A program made the position numbers and the translations under genes. From NCBI GenBank assembly GCA_017384185.1, contig JAFNUH010000109.1, forward strand, positions 1 through 8,567: DNA of 8,567 nucleotides, written 5' to 3'. Below, piece by piece: positions 1 to 6,592 of this stretch (its first letter is position 1; each line of letters opens with the position of its first letter). Source of the DNA: Alistipes sp. Lineage in GTDB: Bacteria > Bacteroidota > Bacteroidia > Bacteroidales > Rikenellaceae. The notes under the pieces were generated by a model. The model searched no databases. It was not told the DNA's origin and worked only from the letters and a program-made list of their open reading frames with translations.

Positions 1-581
1 ACACGGAGAATCCTTTCTCTCACAAGGAGAACTACACCTACATCGGAGAGGTGGACACGTCATTCTTCAACGCTACGACAGACTCCTCACACGATGAGTA
101 TGCCACCGTGCTGGAGCGAGCCGAGGATGGCACTCCACTTGTAAAGGCGCTGCCGAGGAGCGTACTTATCCTATCCACACATCCCGACTATGTGCGCCCC
201 GACCATTATGGTTGGATGTGGAACAACATCATCACATACATTGCATTAGCGCTGTTTGTTGCTATCGTACTGATGGTGGCGTGGCTGCTGCTGAGTGCCA
301 TCAAGGGTTTCCGCACGGGTAACATATTCCGCAAGAGCTATCCTCGTCTGCTGCGCTGGCTCTCGTTGGCAGTGTTCTTCTACTATGCCTTGAATGAAAA
401 TCGTGAAGTGTTCCGCCAGATGGCTGTGGGGGATCTGTATGGTGATGCTATGCCGTTTGAGTTGTATAGCGCAGTTACTATCAGCACCGAATGCTTGATT
501 GCGCCACTTCTTTTGCTTATCTTTGCGGAGCTGATAGCCATCGCCGCCCACATAAACGAAGAGGAGTCGATGACAATTTAA
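1..581 (+). CDS. DUF2975 family membrane protein, 5'-truncated by the window edge
   Basis: The frame is open from base 3, so the gene starts outside the window; a GTG at 51 is the first possible start inside it, but coding-like sequence (TENPFSHKENYTYIGEV) runs upstream of it. Three hydrophobic segments are visible, at about nt 225-302, 342-395 and 465-551. Between the first two is a 'GFRTGNIF' stretch, and the protein ends AELIAIAAHINEEESMTI, close to the usual DUF2975 ending (acidic residues, then L/M-T-hydrophobic). A first membrane segment is expected upstream, as the family usually has four. The function of DUF2975 is unknown. In many bacteria it lies directly before a small YozG-type HTH gene, as here (12-bp gap), so the two are probably cotranscribed and functionally linked. 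Family assignment is fairly secure; any sensory or regulator-tethering role is inference. Confidence 0.75.
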   Translation, partial: TENPFSHKENYTYIGEVDTSFFNATTDSSHDEYATVLERAEDGTPLVKALPRSVLILSTHPDYVRPDHYGWMWNNIITYIALALFVAIVLMVAWLLLSAIKGFRTGNIFRKSYPRLLRWLSLAVFFYYALNENREVFRQMAVGDLYGDAMPFELYSAVTISTECLIAPLLLLIFAELIAIAAHINEEESMTI

Positions 582-593
582 TGCACAGAGGAT

Positions 594-806
594 ATGGCAA
601 TAGTAGTAAATCTTGATGTGATGCTTGCCCGCCGCAAGATGACGCTCTCGGAGCTCTCGGAGCGGGTCGATATATCTATCGTAAACCTGTCGGTACTCAA
701 GACCGGCAAGGCTAAGGCTGTGCGCTTCTCCACATTGGAGTCTATCTGCCGAGTGCTCAACTGCCAACCCGGCGACATTCTCGAATACAGAGCAGACGAG
801 GAGTAG
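594..806 (+). CDS. YozG-like Xre/Cro-C1 family transcriptional regulator (70 aa)
   Basis: A 70-residue protein made almost entirely of one helix-turn-helix domain. Residues 16-42 (MTLSELSERVDISIVNLSVL then KTGKAKA) form the HTH core, and the RFSTLESICRVLNCQPGDIL stretch near the C-terminus is the hallmark of the small YozG-type Xre regulators. Full length for this subfamily. The ATG at 594 is chosen because MAIVVNLDVMLARRK is the family's usual N-terminus; an AGAGGA stretch sits almost against the start codon, so ribosome binding is not classical. An ATG at 581 is in another frame. The gene follows the DUF2975 gene by 12 bp and is followed within 2 bp by a strong inverted repeat. It presumably binds DNA and may control its own operon; the target is not visible here. 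Confidence 0.9.
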   Translation: MAIVVNLDVMLARRKMTLSELSERVDISIVNLSVLKTGKAKAVRFSTLESICRVLNCQPGDILEYRADEE

Positions 807-807
807 A

Positions 808-845
808 AACAATAAAGGTTGCCCTGCAAGGCAACCTTTATTGTT
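808..845. terminator. Bidirectional rho-independent-type terminator hairpin
   Basis: A perfect 16-bp inverted repeat: arm AACAATAAAGGTTGCC (808-823), 6-nt loop CTGCAA (824-829), arm GGCAACCTTTATTGTT (830-845). It lies between convergent genes, 2 bp after the HTH stop codon and 17 bp beyond the MBOAT stop on the other strand. Each arm has a GC-richer base near the loop and an A/T-rich outer part, so U-rich RNA follows the stem in both directions. It probably ends both operons. Confidence 0.85.
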
Positions 846-861
846 ATATTCATCCAAAACC

Positions 862-2364
862 TTAGAACTGGAAATAGATAAATGGTTGGATGTCGCTCGA
901 CTTTATCTGCATAACGCACCATGCTACGATGACCAAAAGAGCTACCTGCCACCAGAACGAGGCGTTGGCAACTTTGCGCTGCATATCACCATCTATTGCC
1001 GAGGGCATAAAGTGCATACCATAGCCTAAGACAATCAGGGCGAGCACCTCCTTATAGCCAAGCACAAACTGCGGGATGATAGAGGTGTTGAACGAGTGGA
1101 GAATCTGGTACAACATAAGGTGCACGGTCTGCATATCCTCGGCACGGAACAGCAGCCAGCCCAAGCAGACGATATGGAACGTGAGGATAGTGCCCAGCAC
1201 ACGTGACAGAGGGTTCATATCCTTGCCGTTTGCCTTTGCCCACGGCACTATGGCGAGCCACATCTTATGCAGGGCGAGAGCCACGCCGTGCAGCGCACCC
1301 CACAGCACGAAGCGCACCGCAGCGCCGTGCCACAGACCTCCCAGCACCATAGTTATAATAAGGTTGAGATATGTGCGCACCTTGCCCTTGCGGTTACCGC
1401 CGAGCGAGATATAGAGGTAGTCACGCAGCCACGACGACAAAGAGATATGCCACCTGCGCCAGAACTCCGTGATGGTTGCCGCCTTATAGGGCGCATCGAA
1501 GTTTTTGGGGAAGCGGAAGCCCAGCAAAAGGGCGATACCTATTGCCATATCGGAGTAACCCGAGAAGTCGCAATAAATCTGCAACGCATAGCCGTAGATA
1601 CCCATCAGGCACTCGAAGCCTGAGTACAATGCCGGCTCGTCGAAGATGCGGTCAACGAAGTTGAGCGAGATGTAATCCGAGATTATCGCCTTCTTCAGCA
1701 AACCTATGACAATCAGTCCGATAGCCGTGCCGAACATCTCACGTGAGACGTACAACGGGCGACGTATCTGGGGGATAAAATCCTTTGCTCTTACGATAGG
1801 TCCTGCCACCAACTGCGGGAAGAACGATAGGTAGAAGAGATAATCTATCCAGCGCTCCAGCGGGCGTATCTGACCTCGGTAGATGTCGATGGTATAGCTC
1901 ATCGACTGGAAGACGAAGAACGAGATACCCACGGGCAGGAATATATTCTGGAAGTCCAAGAATCCTGCGCCCATCAAGCCATTTGCCATCTCGATAAAGA
2001 AGTTGGTGTACTTGAAGTAGCCCAACATACCGAGGTTGATGATAACACTCAGCGCCACCCAGCGTTTCTTGGTCGTCTTATCCTCCGTGCGGGCGATGGC
2101 GTTGCCGATAAGGTAGTCGCTGATGGCGGCAAACAACAACAGCAGGAAGTAGATGCCGCTCGACTTATAGTAGAAATAGATTGAAAAGGCGATGACGTAG
2201 AGTATGCGCAGCGTAGTGGTACGGCGCAAGAGCAGGTAAAAGCCTGCAAATCCCACAAATAGGAACAAGAACAAGCCGCTATTAAAGATAAGCGGTGCCG
2301 TGGCGTCGTAGCGTAACAGCTCGGCGGCACGGCTCAGAAGTTCATCTATGGGGAAGTCAATCAT
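862..2364 (-). CDS. MBOAT family membrane-bound O-acyltransferase (AlgI/DltB-like)
   Basis: A 500-residue polytopic membrane protein with the full MBOAT signature. PVGISFFVFQ is at about 144-153, FPQLVAGPI at 182-190, FWRRWHISLSSWLRDY at 301-316 and GGLWHG at 342-347; His346 is the expected catalytic histidine and His306 the second conserved one. The C-terminus ends FIYFQF, as in many Bacteroidota members. Relatives (AlgI, DltB, PatA) move acyl groups, usually acetyl, across the inner membrane for addition to exported polymers such as alginate, teichoic acid or peptidoglycan. The ATG overlaps the stop codon of the upstream SGNH gene by one base (TAATG), so translation is probably coupled. An extracytoplasmic partner is needed in such systems, and the SGNH protein is the obvious candidate. 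The acceptor glycan cannot be told from the sequence. No truncation is seen. Confidence 0.93.
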   Translation of the reverse strand: MIDFPIDELLSRAAELLRYDATAPLIFNSGLFLFLFVGFAGFYLLLRRTTTLRILYVIAFSIYFYYKSSGIYFLLLLFAAISDYLIGNAIARTEDKTTKKRWVALSVIINLGMLGYFKYTNFFIEMANGLMGAGFLDFQNIFLPVGISFFVFQSMSYTIDIYRGQIRPLERWIDYLFYLSFFPQLVAGPIVRAKDFIPQIRRPLYVSREMFGTAIGLIVIGLLKKAIISDYISLNFVDRIFDEPALYSGFECLMGIYGYALQIYCDFSGYSDMAIGIALLLGFRFPKNFDAPYKAATITEFWRRWHISLSSWLRDYLYISLGGNRKGKVRTYLNLIITMVLGGLWHGAAVRFVLWGALHGVALALHKMWLAIVPWAKANGKDMNPLSRVLGTILTFHIVCLGWLLFRAEDMQTVHLMLYQILHSFNTSIIPQFVLGYKEVLALIVLGYGMHFMPSAIDGDMQRKVANASFWWQVALLVIVAWCVMQIKSSDIQPFIYFQF

Positions 2365-4016
2365 TATCGGGGCAATGTTATTACTGTATCCTGCAATGTC
2401 ACGGGCTCAGGAACCTGAATCATCGGCAGAGGATTGCTGATGACGGGCTTCGTGCGCTCGATGCGCTCACGCAGAGCCTCGCTATACGACTCGGCACCCT
2501 GCAACAGTGCATAATAGAGCTGGCGTGCTATCTCACGACCGCCAGCGTAGTTAATATGTGTATAATCTTTTCCCGCCCAGCCATTCTCAACAAAGGCGGT
2601 CATACCTCCCAAGCGTTGCATAGCCTCGTAGGTGTTCCAGAACGCCACGCCGCACTTCTCGGCAGCCTCACGCTGTGAGCGTGTGAGGTCAACAGCCGAC
2701 GACATAGGCACGATGCCCTGCTCGTTGCGCTGTGAGCGGTCGCTAACACCCATAACCAGCACCGCAGCACCGGGGAAGCAACTCTCAACGTAGCGCACCA
2801 TCTTCTCCACCTGCTCGCCATAGAGCGAGTAGTTGTGACGGTCGGCCTGCATAATATTCAGACCATACTGCAACACCACCAGGTCGTAGGGGCGCATAGA
2901 GTGAATCTGCGCATTGACCGATGCCGACGACCAGAACATAGCCTGACCGTTGTTGCTACGCACCGAGAAGTTATCGAGCGAGAGACCCGACGTAGAGTCG
3001 AAGTCGGCACCGATGGCTGTGAAGCCTGCCGCACCGCTATCGACACGCATCTCGAGCGAGAGAATCTGCTCCTCCTCAACTACGATTTGGCGCACCACGT
3101 CGCTACCATCGAACTCAAACTCACGTTGCACGTTGTCGTTCAGTATAACGGTTATCTTCGAGCTCTCACGGCTGATGAAAAGCAGGCGGGCACGGTTGCA
3201 CTCCATCAAGTGACGGCGTCTGTCGGTCATATCCCAACGTGTTGATGCTCCGTCGGTTGCACGTGCCACCCAGCCCGACACGAAGTAGTCGCCAACGTAG
3301 GGCTCAGGCGTAGATTTGCGCTGCATAATGTTATAGGGAGTCCACCCCTTAGAGGTGGTTTTGATGGTCTGGCGGAAGCCCGTGAAGGGCGAGGCAACGG
3401 GGACATAACCCACGCCACCACCGTGGAACGTATCCTGCAACAACTCACGCAGGTCGGCAGTCAAGATATCGCCCTCGACAAACGAGTCACCCATAAATGC
3501 CACACGCACCGACTCCTGACCCGCCAGCAATTTTTCGTACAGGCGGTGCATCGGTGTGTCGAACTCGTCGCCACGGAACTCCTCGATAGAGGTGATAAGC
3601 GAGTCGGCAGGCAGGATATCCGAGTAATCGGCCTTGAGCAGAGCCTCCAGCGATGGCAGGGGCTCGTCGTCGTGCTGAGCCTCGCCACCCGTAGGCTGCT
3701 CATCGAAGATACCCTCCCACGATGCCGAGGTGCCCTCGCCAAAGGGTGATGCGGTAGCCGTTGTCTGCGCCACCTGCTCGGCAACCTCGTCCAAATCGAC
3801 CTCGAACTCCTCGACATTAATCTCGGGCTCAGCCTCCTGCCCCACCTCGGTTGTGGCACTATCGAGCGTCACCAAGTCGGAGATGATGCTGGCACGGCGC
3901 AACGACACCCCACCAGCCTCGATGGGCGGGATGAAACTCACAAGAATAAGCACTGCCAGGGCCGCCGTAGTTACCAGCCAGCCACGTGAGGTGTAGTCGT
4001 CGTTGGGGTTAGTCAT
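2364..4016 (-). CDS. Membrane-anchored SGNH/GDSL hydrolase-fold protein
   Basis: A 550-residue protein starting MTNPNDDYTSRG. It has a short cytoplasmic N-terminus, one membrane segment (about 12-32), an acidic low-complexity linker (about 54-140) and then an SGNH domain. Block I is AFMGDS with Ser178, a glycine-bearing 'SNNGQ' near 357 may be block II, block III is LQYGLN with Asn387, and block V is DYTHIN with Asp484 and His487, so the catalytic set is intact. About 200 residues separate block I from block III, and part (about 275-340) looks beta-rich, suggesting an inserted domain as in Ape1-type glycan O-acetylesterases. The start at 4016 overlaps the peptidase gene by 8 bp (ATGACTAA); an in-frame ATG at 4064 would overlap it by 56 bp and only adds residues before MTNP. 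Next to an MBOAT gene it is likely an extracytoplasmic O-acyl transferase or esterase acting on an envelope glycan. Direction and substrate are inference. Confidence 0.85.
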   Translation of the reverse strand: MTNPNDDYTSRGWLVTTAALAVLILVSFIPPIEAGGVSLRRASIISDLVTLDSATTEVGQEAEPEINVEEFEVDLDEVAEQVAQTTATASPFGEGTSASWEGIFDEQPTGGEAQHDDEPLPSLEALLKADYSDILPADSLITSIEEFRGDEFDTPMHRLYEKLLAGQESVRVAFMGDSFVEGDILTADLRELLQDTFHGGGVGYVPVASPFTGFRQTIKTTSKGWTPYNIMQRKSTPEPYVGDYFVSGWVARATDGASTRWDMTDRRRHLMECNRARLLFISRESSKITVILNDNVQREFEFDGSDVVRQIVVEEEQILSLEMRVDSGAAGFTAIGADFDSTSGLSLDNFSVRSNNGQAMFWSSASVNAQIHSMRPYDLVVLQYGLNIMQADRHNYSLYGEQVEKMVRYVESCFPGAAVLVMGVSDRSQRNEQGIVPMSSAVDLTRSQREAAEKCGVAFWNTYEAMQRLGGMTAFVENGWAGKDYTHINYAGGREIARQLYYALLQGAESYSEALRERIERTKPVISNPLPMIQVPEPVTLQDTVITLPR

Positions 4017-4767
4017 TTCTGCGTGATATAAGCGAGACGTAGTAGAGCACGGTTGCAATAGCACTCAACGCCGCCACGAGGTATGTTCGTGCCGCCCAGC
4101 GGAGCGACTCACGAGCATAGGCGAGCTGCTGACCCTGCAACATACGGCTCGACTCCAACCACTCTAAGGCACGAGCCGAGGCGTTGTACTCAACGGGGAG
4201 TGTAACAATAGAGAAGAGTGCCGACATAGCAATCAGGCAGATGCCAATCCAGCAGACGGTTGTGCCGCTGCCAGCCGCCATCATAGCGATACCTGCGATG
4301 ATGACCCACGTAGCAATCTTCGACGAGAAATTAACGATAGGCACCAGCGCCGAACGCATAACAAGCGGGGCGTAGCCTCGGGCGTGCTGGATGGCGTGAC
4401 CGCACTCGTGGCAAGCCACAGCGGCCGCCGCAATAGAGCGTGACGAATAGACGCTATCGCTAAGATTTACAGTCATATTCGAGGGGTTGAAGTGGTCGGT
4501 GAGCTGACCTCTGACGTGGGTAATCTTAACGTTGTGAACGTTGTTGTCACGGAGCATCTTCTCGGCAACCTCAGCGCCCGTCATACCGTTGGGGAAGGGC
4601 ACCTGCGAATACTTCGCAAAGACCGATTGCAGGCGTGCCTGCACGATGTAACCCACGATACCTATGATACCCATCAAGATGATTGAGCCACCCGACGAGA
4701 AGCCCATCGTGGGGTCGGCATAGGAGTATGAATAATAATCTTGAGCTGTTTGCAATAATTCAAGCAT
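4009..4767 (-). CDS. YugP-type membrane zinc metallopeptidase
   Basis: A 252-residue membrane protein with the zinc-binding HECGH motif at 120-124 and a PVEYNASARA motif at 191-200, where Glu193 is the probable third zinc ligand. These, with 'GMTGAEVAEKML' at 61-72 and 'HFNPSNMTVNLSDSVY' just before the active site, identify the YugP-like family (Zn_peptidase_2 type). Hydrophobic segments are at about 25-44, 134-165, 170-190 and 226-248. The family has no well-established substrate; envelope proteolysis is assumed. The protein is about 20 residues longer at the N-terminus than usual, so Met21 (4707) is an alternative start; I keep 4767 because it follows an AT-rich non-coding leader. It is the first gene of the three-gene operon, and its last 8 bp overlap the SGNH start. 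Confidence 0.88.
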   Translation of the reverse strand: MLELLQTAQDYYSYSYADPTMGFSSGGSIILMGIIGIVGYIVQARLQSVFAKYSQVPFPNGMTGAEVAEKMLRDNNVHNVKITHVRGQLTDHFNPSNMTVNLSDSVYSSRSIAAAAVACHECGHAIQHARGYAPLVMRSALVPIVNFSSKIATWVIIAGIAMMAAGSGTTVCWIGICLIAMSALFSIVTLPVEYNASARALEWLESSRMLQGQQLAYARESLRWAARTYLVAALSAIATVLYYVSLISRRND

Positions 4768-4812
4768 TTTCGTTCGTTTTTAGTTAAACAAATAATAGTT
4801 TTTACACCCTCC

Positions 4813-5008
4813 TGCTTATCAGACTGCCACACTTGCGGCTTACAGCCGCATTTACAAGTCTGACCCAACGCCGCCATTAAGGCGAGAGCAGAGTGCAGTT
4901 TACTCGCTCTGCCGAGCCGAGGCGGTGAAAAGCCACGTATGTGGATTACCCCCTAAATCCCCCGCCTCAGGCTGGGGACTTTGGTCGCTAACGCTCCGAG
5001 GGTTGCAG
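4813..5008 (-). repeat. GC-rich structured intergenic repeat, copy 1 (long form)
   Basis: Read on the minus strand it runs from CTGCAACC (5008) to ATAAGCA (4813). It matches copy 2 at 6437-6550 in inverted orientation. The best block, 4831-4867, agrees with 6499-6535 at 36 of 37 positions, and GACCAAAG plus GCCTGAGGCGGGGG are also shared. It contains hairpins: GCGGCT-tac-AGCCGC at 4835-4849, inside ACTTG/CAAGT, and a CCCC-GCC/GGC-GGGG stem near 4960-4977. About 80 bp (roughly 4868-4947) are absent from copy 2. The repeat ends 45 nt before the peptidase start codon. No coding capacity or clear target-site duplication is seen. Confidence 0.85.
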
Positions 5009-5011
5009 TAC

Positions 5012-5019
5012 CAAAGGTA
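5012..5019 (-). promoter_or_regulatory. Candidate Bacteroidota -7 box for the peptidase operon
   Basis: The minus strand reads TACCTTTG, a full match to the Bacteroidota -7 consensus TAnnTTTG, with a TTTA rather than TTTG at about the -33 position. It lies just outside repeat copy 1, so a transcript from it would carry the repeat in a leader of roughly 240 nt before the peptidase gene. A poorer match (ATTATTTG, minus strand, about 4788-4795) lies nearer the start codon and could instead be used. Confidence 0.35.
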
Positions 5020-5117
5020 GTGTAAAATTACATTAAATAAACGGCTGTCGCCCGCCAATCTATATGCCACAGTGAAATTATTGGACATAAAAGGTGCAGA
5101 GCGTACCATTAATAATG
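5020..5117. other. Intergenic stretch with no recognised feature
   Basis: This is the rest of the roughly 400-bp gap between the divergent peptidase and permease genes. It is AT-rich around 5020-5040 and of mixed composition after that. I see no gene, RNA or repeat in it. It would lie in a leader only if the minus-strand box at 5118-5125 is used. Confidence 0.5.
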
Positions 5118-5146
5118 CAAAAGTACGAAATTTTTGCATAACTTTG
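5118..5146. promoter_or_regulatory. Divergent promoter region upstream of the FtsX-like gene
   Basis: The plus strand has TAACTTTG at 5139-5146 and the minus strand has TACTTTTG at 5118-5125. Both match TAnnTTTG fully, face outward and are 13 bp apart. The plus-strand box would start transcription about 10-15 nt before the ATG at 5164, which is a main reason for choosing that start over the ATG at 5134. No convincing TTTG -33 element is seen for either. The minus-strand box could also drive the peptidase operon. Confidence 0.5.
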
Positions 5147-5163
5147 TACAGATTTTTGCGAAA

Positions 5164-6411
5164 ATGAACAATCTCGAATATATGCTCGCCCGACGTACGG
5201 CGCAACACGACGGAGAGTCTCGTACGGCGGTGATGATGCGAATTGCCACTATATCGGTTGCGTTGGCGCTGGCGGTGATGATTGTAACGCTCGCCGTGTT
5301 CAACGGATTCCGACGTGAGATATATGCCGACCTCAGGGGTTTTGGTGCTGATATTCAGCTGATGGAGGTGTCGGGTCTCAGACGTGATGCCCGCCCCATC
5401 GAGTATGAGCCGCTGCTCAAGGAGCGTGTGGCGGCGCTGGATGGCGTGAAGAGCGTGGCGCCCTACATCGTTATGGGCGGTATGGCAAAGAGTGGCGAGC
5501 AGACGCTCGGACTGCAACTCAAGGGCATAGATGCCTCATACAACACCGAGTGGTGGCAGAGCCGTATGGTCGAGGGGCAGATGCCTGCCGTGGCGGCCGA
5601 GGAGCGCACCAAGCAGATTCTGCTATCACGCACAACGGCTGAGCGACTGGCAGTCGGCGTGGGTGACAAGATTGAGATATTGTACGTCAGTGCCATCTCG
5701 GGCGCACGCCGTGACAGCTACAAGGTATCGGGACTCTACCACACAGGACTTGAGGAGATGGATGCCGCATTGGCGATAGCCGACCTGCGTGATGTGCGTC
5801 GCACGGTAGCCTGGGAGGGGGAGATGATTTCGGGATACGATGTTATGCTCCACAAGATTGGCGATAGCGAGCGTGTGGCGGAGGCTATCGACGAGATGCT
5901 ATACACCGACGAGCAGATTCAGACCGAGTCGTGCCTGCCCGCAACGCTTGAGATGCGTAACCCCGTGGTCTTCGACTGGCTGAAGGCGCACACGGTGATT
6001 GCCGAGGTGGTGATAATAATTATGATGGCGGTGCTGCTGTTCAATATGGCGGCGGCGATGCTCATTATGGTCTTTGACCGCATAGGTATGATTGGAGCGC
6101 TGAAGGCGCAGGGAATGCGCTCGGCAGCCATACGACGCATATTCCTCTATCGTGCCGCAATACTCTTCGTGCGTGGTGCGGTGTGGGGCAATGCTGTGGG
6201 CGGTGTGCTGGTGGCTATGCAGGCGCTGTGGCACCCCATAAAGCTCGACCCGACGGGATATATGCTCTCGGTGCTGCCCGTAAGCGTCAGCGCTACGTGG
6301 TGGATATTGTTGAATGTTGCGACCCTGGCGGCGACAATCGCCGTGATGGTGTTACCCTCGGCTATGGTGGCTCGCATCCGCCCCGAGGAGTCGTTGAAGT
6401 ATAAATTGTAA
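5164..6411 (+). CDS. LolC/LolE/FtsX-like ABC transporter permease
   Basis: A 415-residue protein with the MacB/LolE layout. The N-terminus is MNNLEYMLARR, followed by a membrane segment (about 24-46), a large periplasmic MacB_PCD-like domain (about 50-270) and three more membrane segments (about 278-303, 327-352 and 377-403). The 'DRIGMIGALKAQGM' loop (305-318) is the usual permease-ATPase coupling region, and the tail IRPEESLKYK matches the family's I-x-P-x-x-[AS]-L ending. Relatives extract lipoproteins from the inner membrane or couple ATP hydrolysis to periplasmic work. No ATPase lies beside it, so a LolD-like partner must be encoded elsewhere. The start at 5164 is chosen because the candidate -7 box at 5139-5146 lies downstream of the alternative ATG at 5134. 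The gene stands between two inverted repeat copies. Family is secure; lipoprotein export is likely but unproven. Confidence 0.9.
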   Translation: MNNLEYMLARRTAQHDGESRTAVMMRIATISVALALAVMIVTLAVFNGFRREIYADLRGFGADIQLMEVSGLRRDARPIEYEPLLKERVAALDGVKSVAPYIVMGGMAKSGEQTLGLQLKGIDASYNTEWWQSRMVEGQMPAVAAEERTKQILLSRTTAERLAVGVGDKIEILYVSAISGARRDSYKVSGLYHTGLEEMDAALAIADLRDVRRTVAWEGEMISGYDVMLHKIGDSERVAEAIDEMLYTDEQIQTESCLPATLEMRNPVVFDWLKAHTVIAEVVIIIMMAVLLFNMAAAMLIMVFDRIGMIGALKAQGMRSAAIRRIFLYRAAILFVRGAVWGNAVGGVLVAMQALWHPIKLDPTGYMLSVLPVSVSATWWILLNVATLAATIAVMVLPSAMVARIRPEESLKYKL

Positions 6412-6436
6412 AAGGAATTTTAAGATAGCTTGCATC

Positions 6437-6550
6437 CTGCAACCTATGGAGCCGCATAGCGGCGACCAAAGCCCCTGCCTGAGGCGGGGGTGTGGGGGTG
6501 GGTCAGACTTGTAAATGCGGCTGGAAGCCGCAAGTAAGGCATAATAAGCA
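6437..6550 (+). repeat. GC-rich structured intergenic repeat, copy 2 (short form)
   Basis: It runs from CTGCAACC (6437) to ATAAGCA (6550) on the plus strand and is the short counterpart of the copy at 4813-5008, in inverted orientation. Hairpins are GCCGC-ata-GCGGC (6451-6463), the CCCC/GGGG stem around the GCCTGAGGC core (about 6472-6490) and GCGGCTGGAAGCCGC (6517-6531). It lies 26 bp after the permease stop and ends 42 nt before the menG start. No T-run follows the hairpins, so it is not an obvious terminator. Confidence 0.85.
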
Positions 6551-6592
6551 AAAAGAGATACCAAGTTATTTTGGAGGAAGAAAAAGATTTTT

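Noticed and set aside
246..857. A 203-codon minus-strand open frame opposite the DUF2975 and HTH genes
   Set aside because: It lies antisense to two recognisable genes, runs through the terminator and has no domain-like pattern.
4017..4064. Upstream start for the SGNH protein (MLLQPCSTTS)
   Set aside because: It would overlap the peptidase gene by 56 bp, and the extra residues resemble no anchor or signal; the ATG at 4016 gives an 8-bp overlap and a normal N-terminus.
4674..4877. A 67-codon minus-strand open frame containing QTCKCGCKPQV
   Set aside because: It is a translation of the structured repeat and the peptidase N-terminal region in another frame; the repeat explains it.
4813..5008. 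Transposable element or MITE with terminal inverted repeats
   Set aside because: The ends (CTGCAACC and ATAAGCA) are not inverted copies of each other and no target-site duplication is visible.
5134..5163. Upstream ATG giving the permease ten more residues
   Set aside because: It lies before the -7 box at 5139-5146, so a transcript from that promoter could not include it, and MNNLEYMLARR at 5164 is the better family start.
4900..5517. A 205-codon minus-strand open frame across the repeat, promoter region and permease start
   Set aside because: It covers non-coding repeat sequence and the antisense of the permease N-terminus; composition (many His, Arg, Ser) is not protein-like.
6437..6550. 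Known riboswitch class or tRNA-like RNA
   Set aside because: The hairpins do not match any riboswitch or tRNA layout I recognise; only a repeat call is supported.
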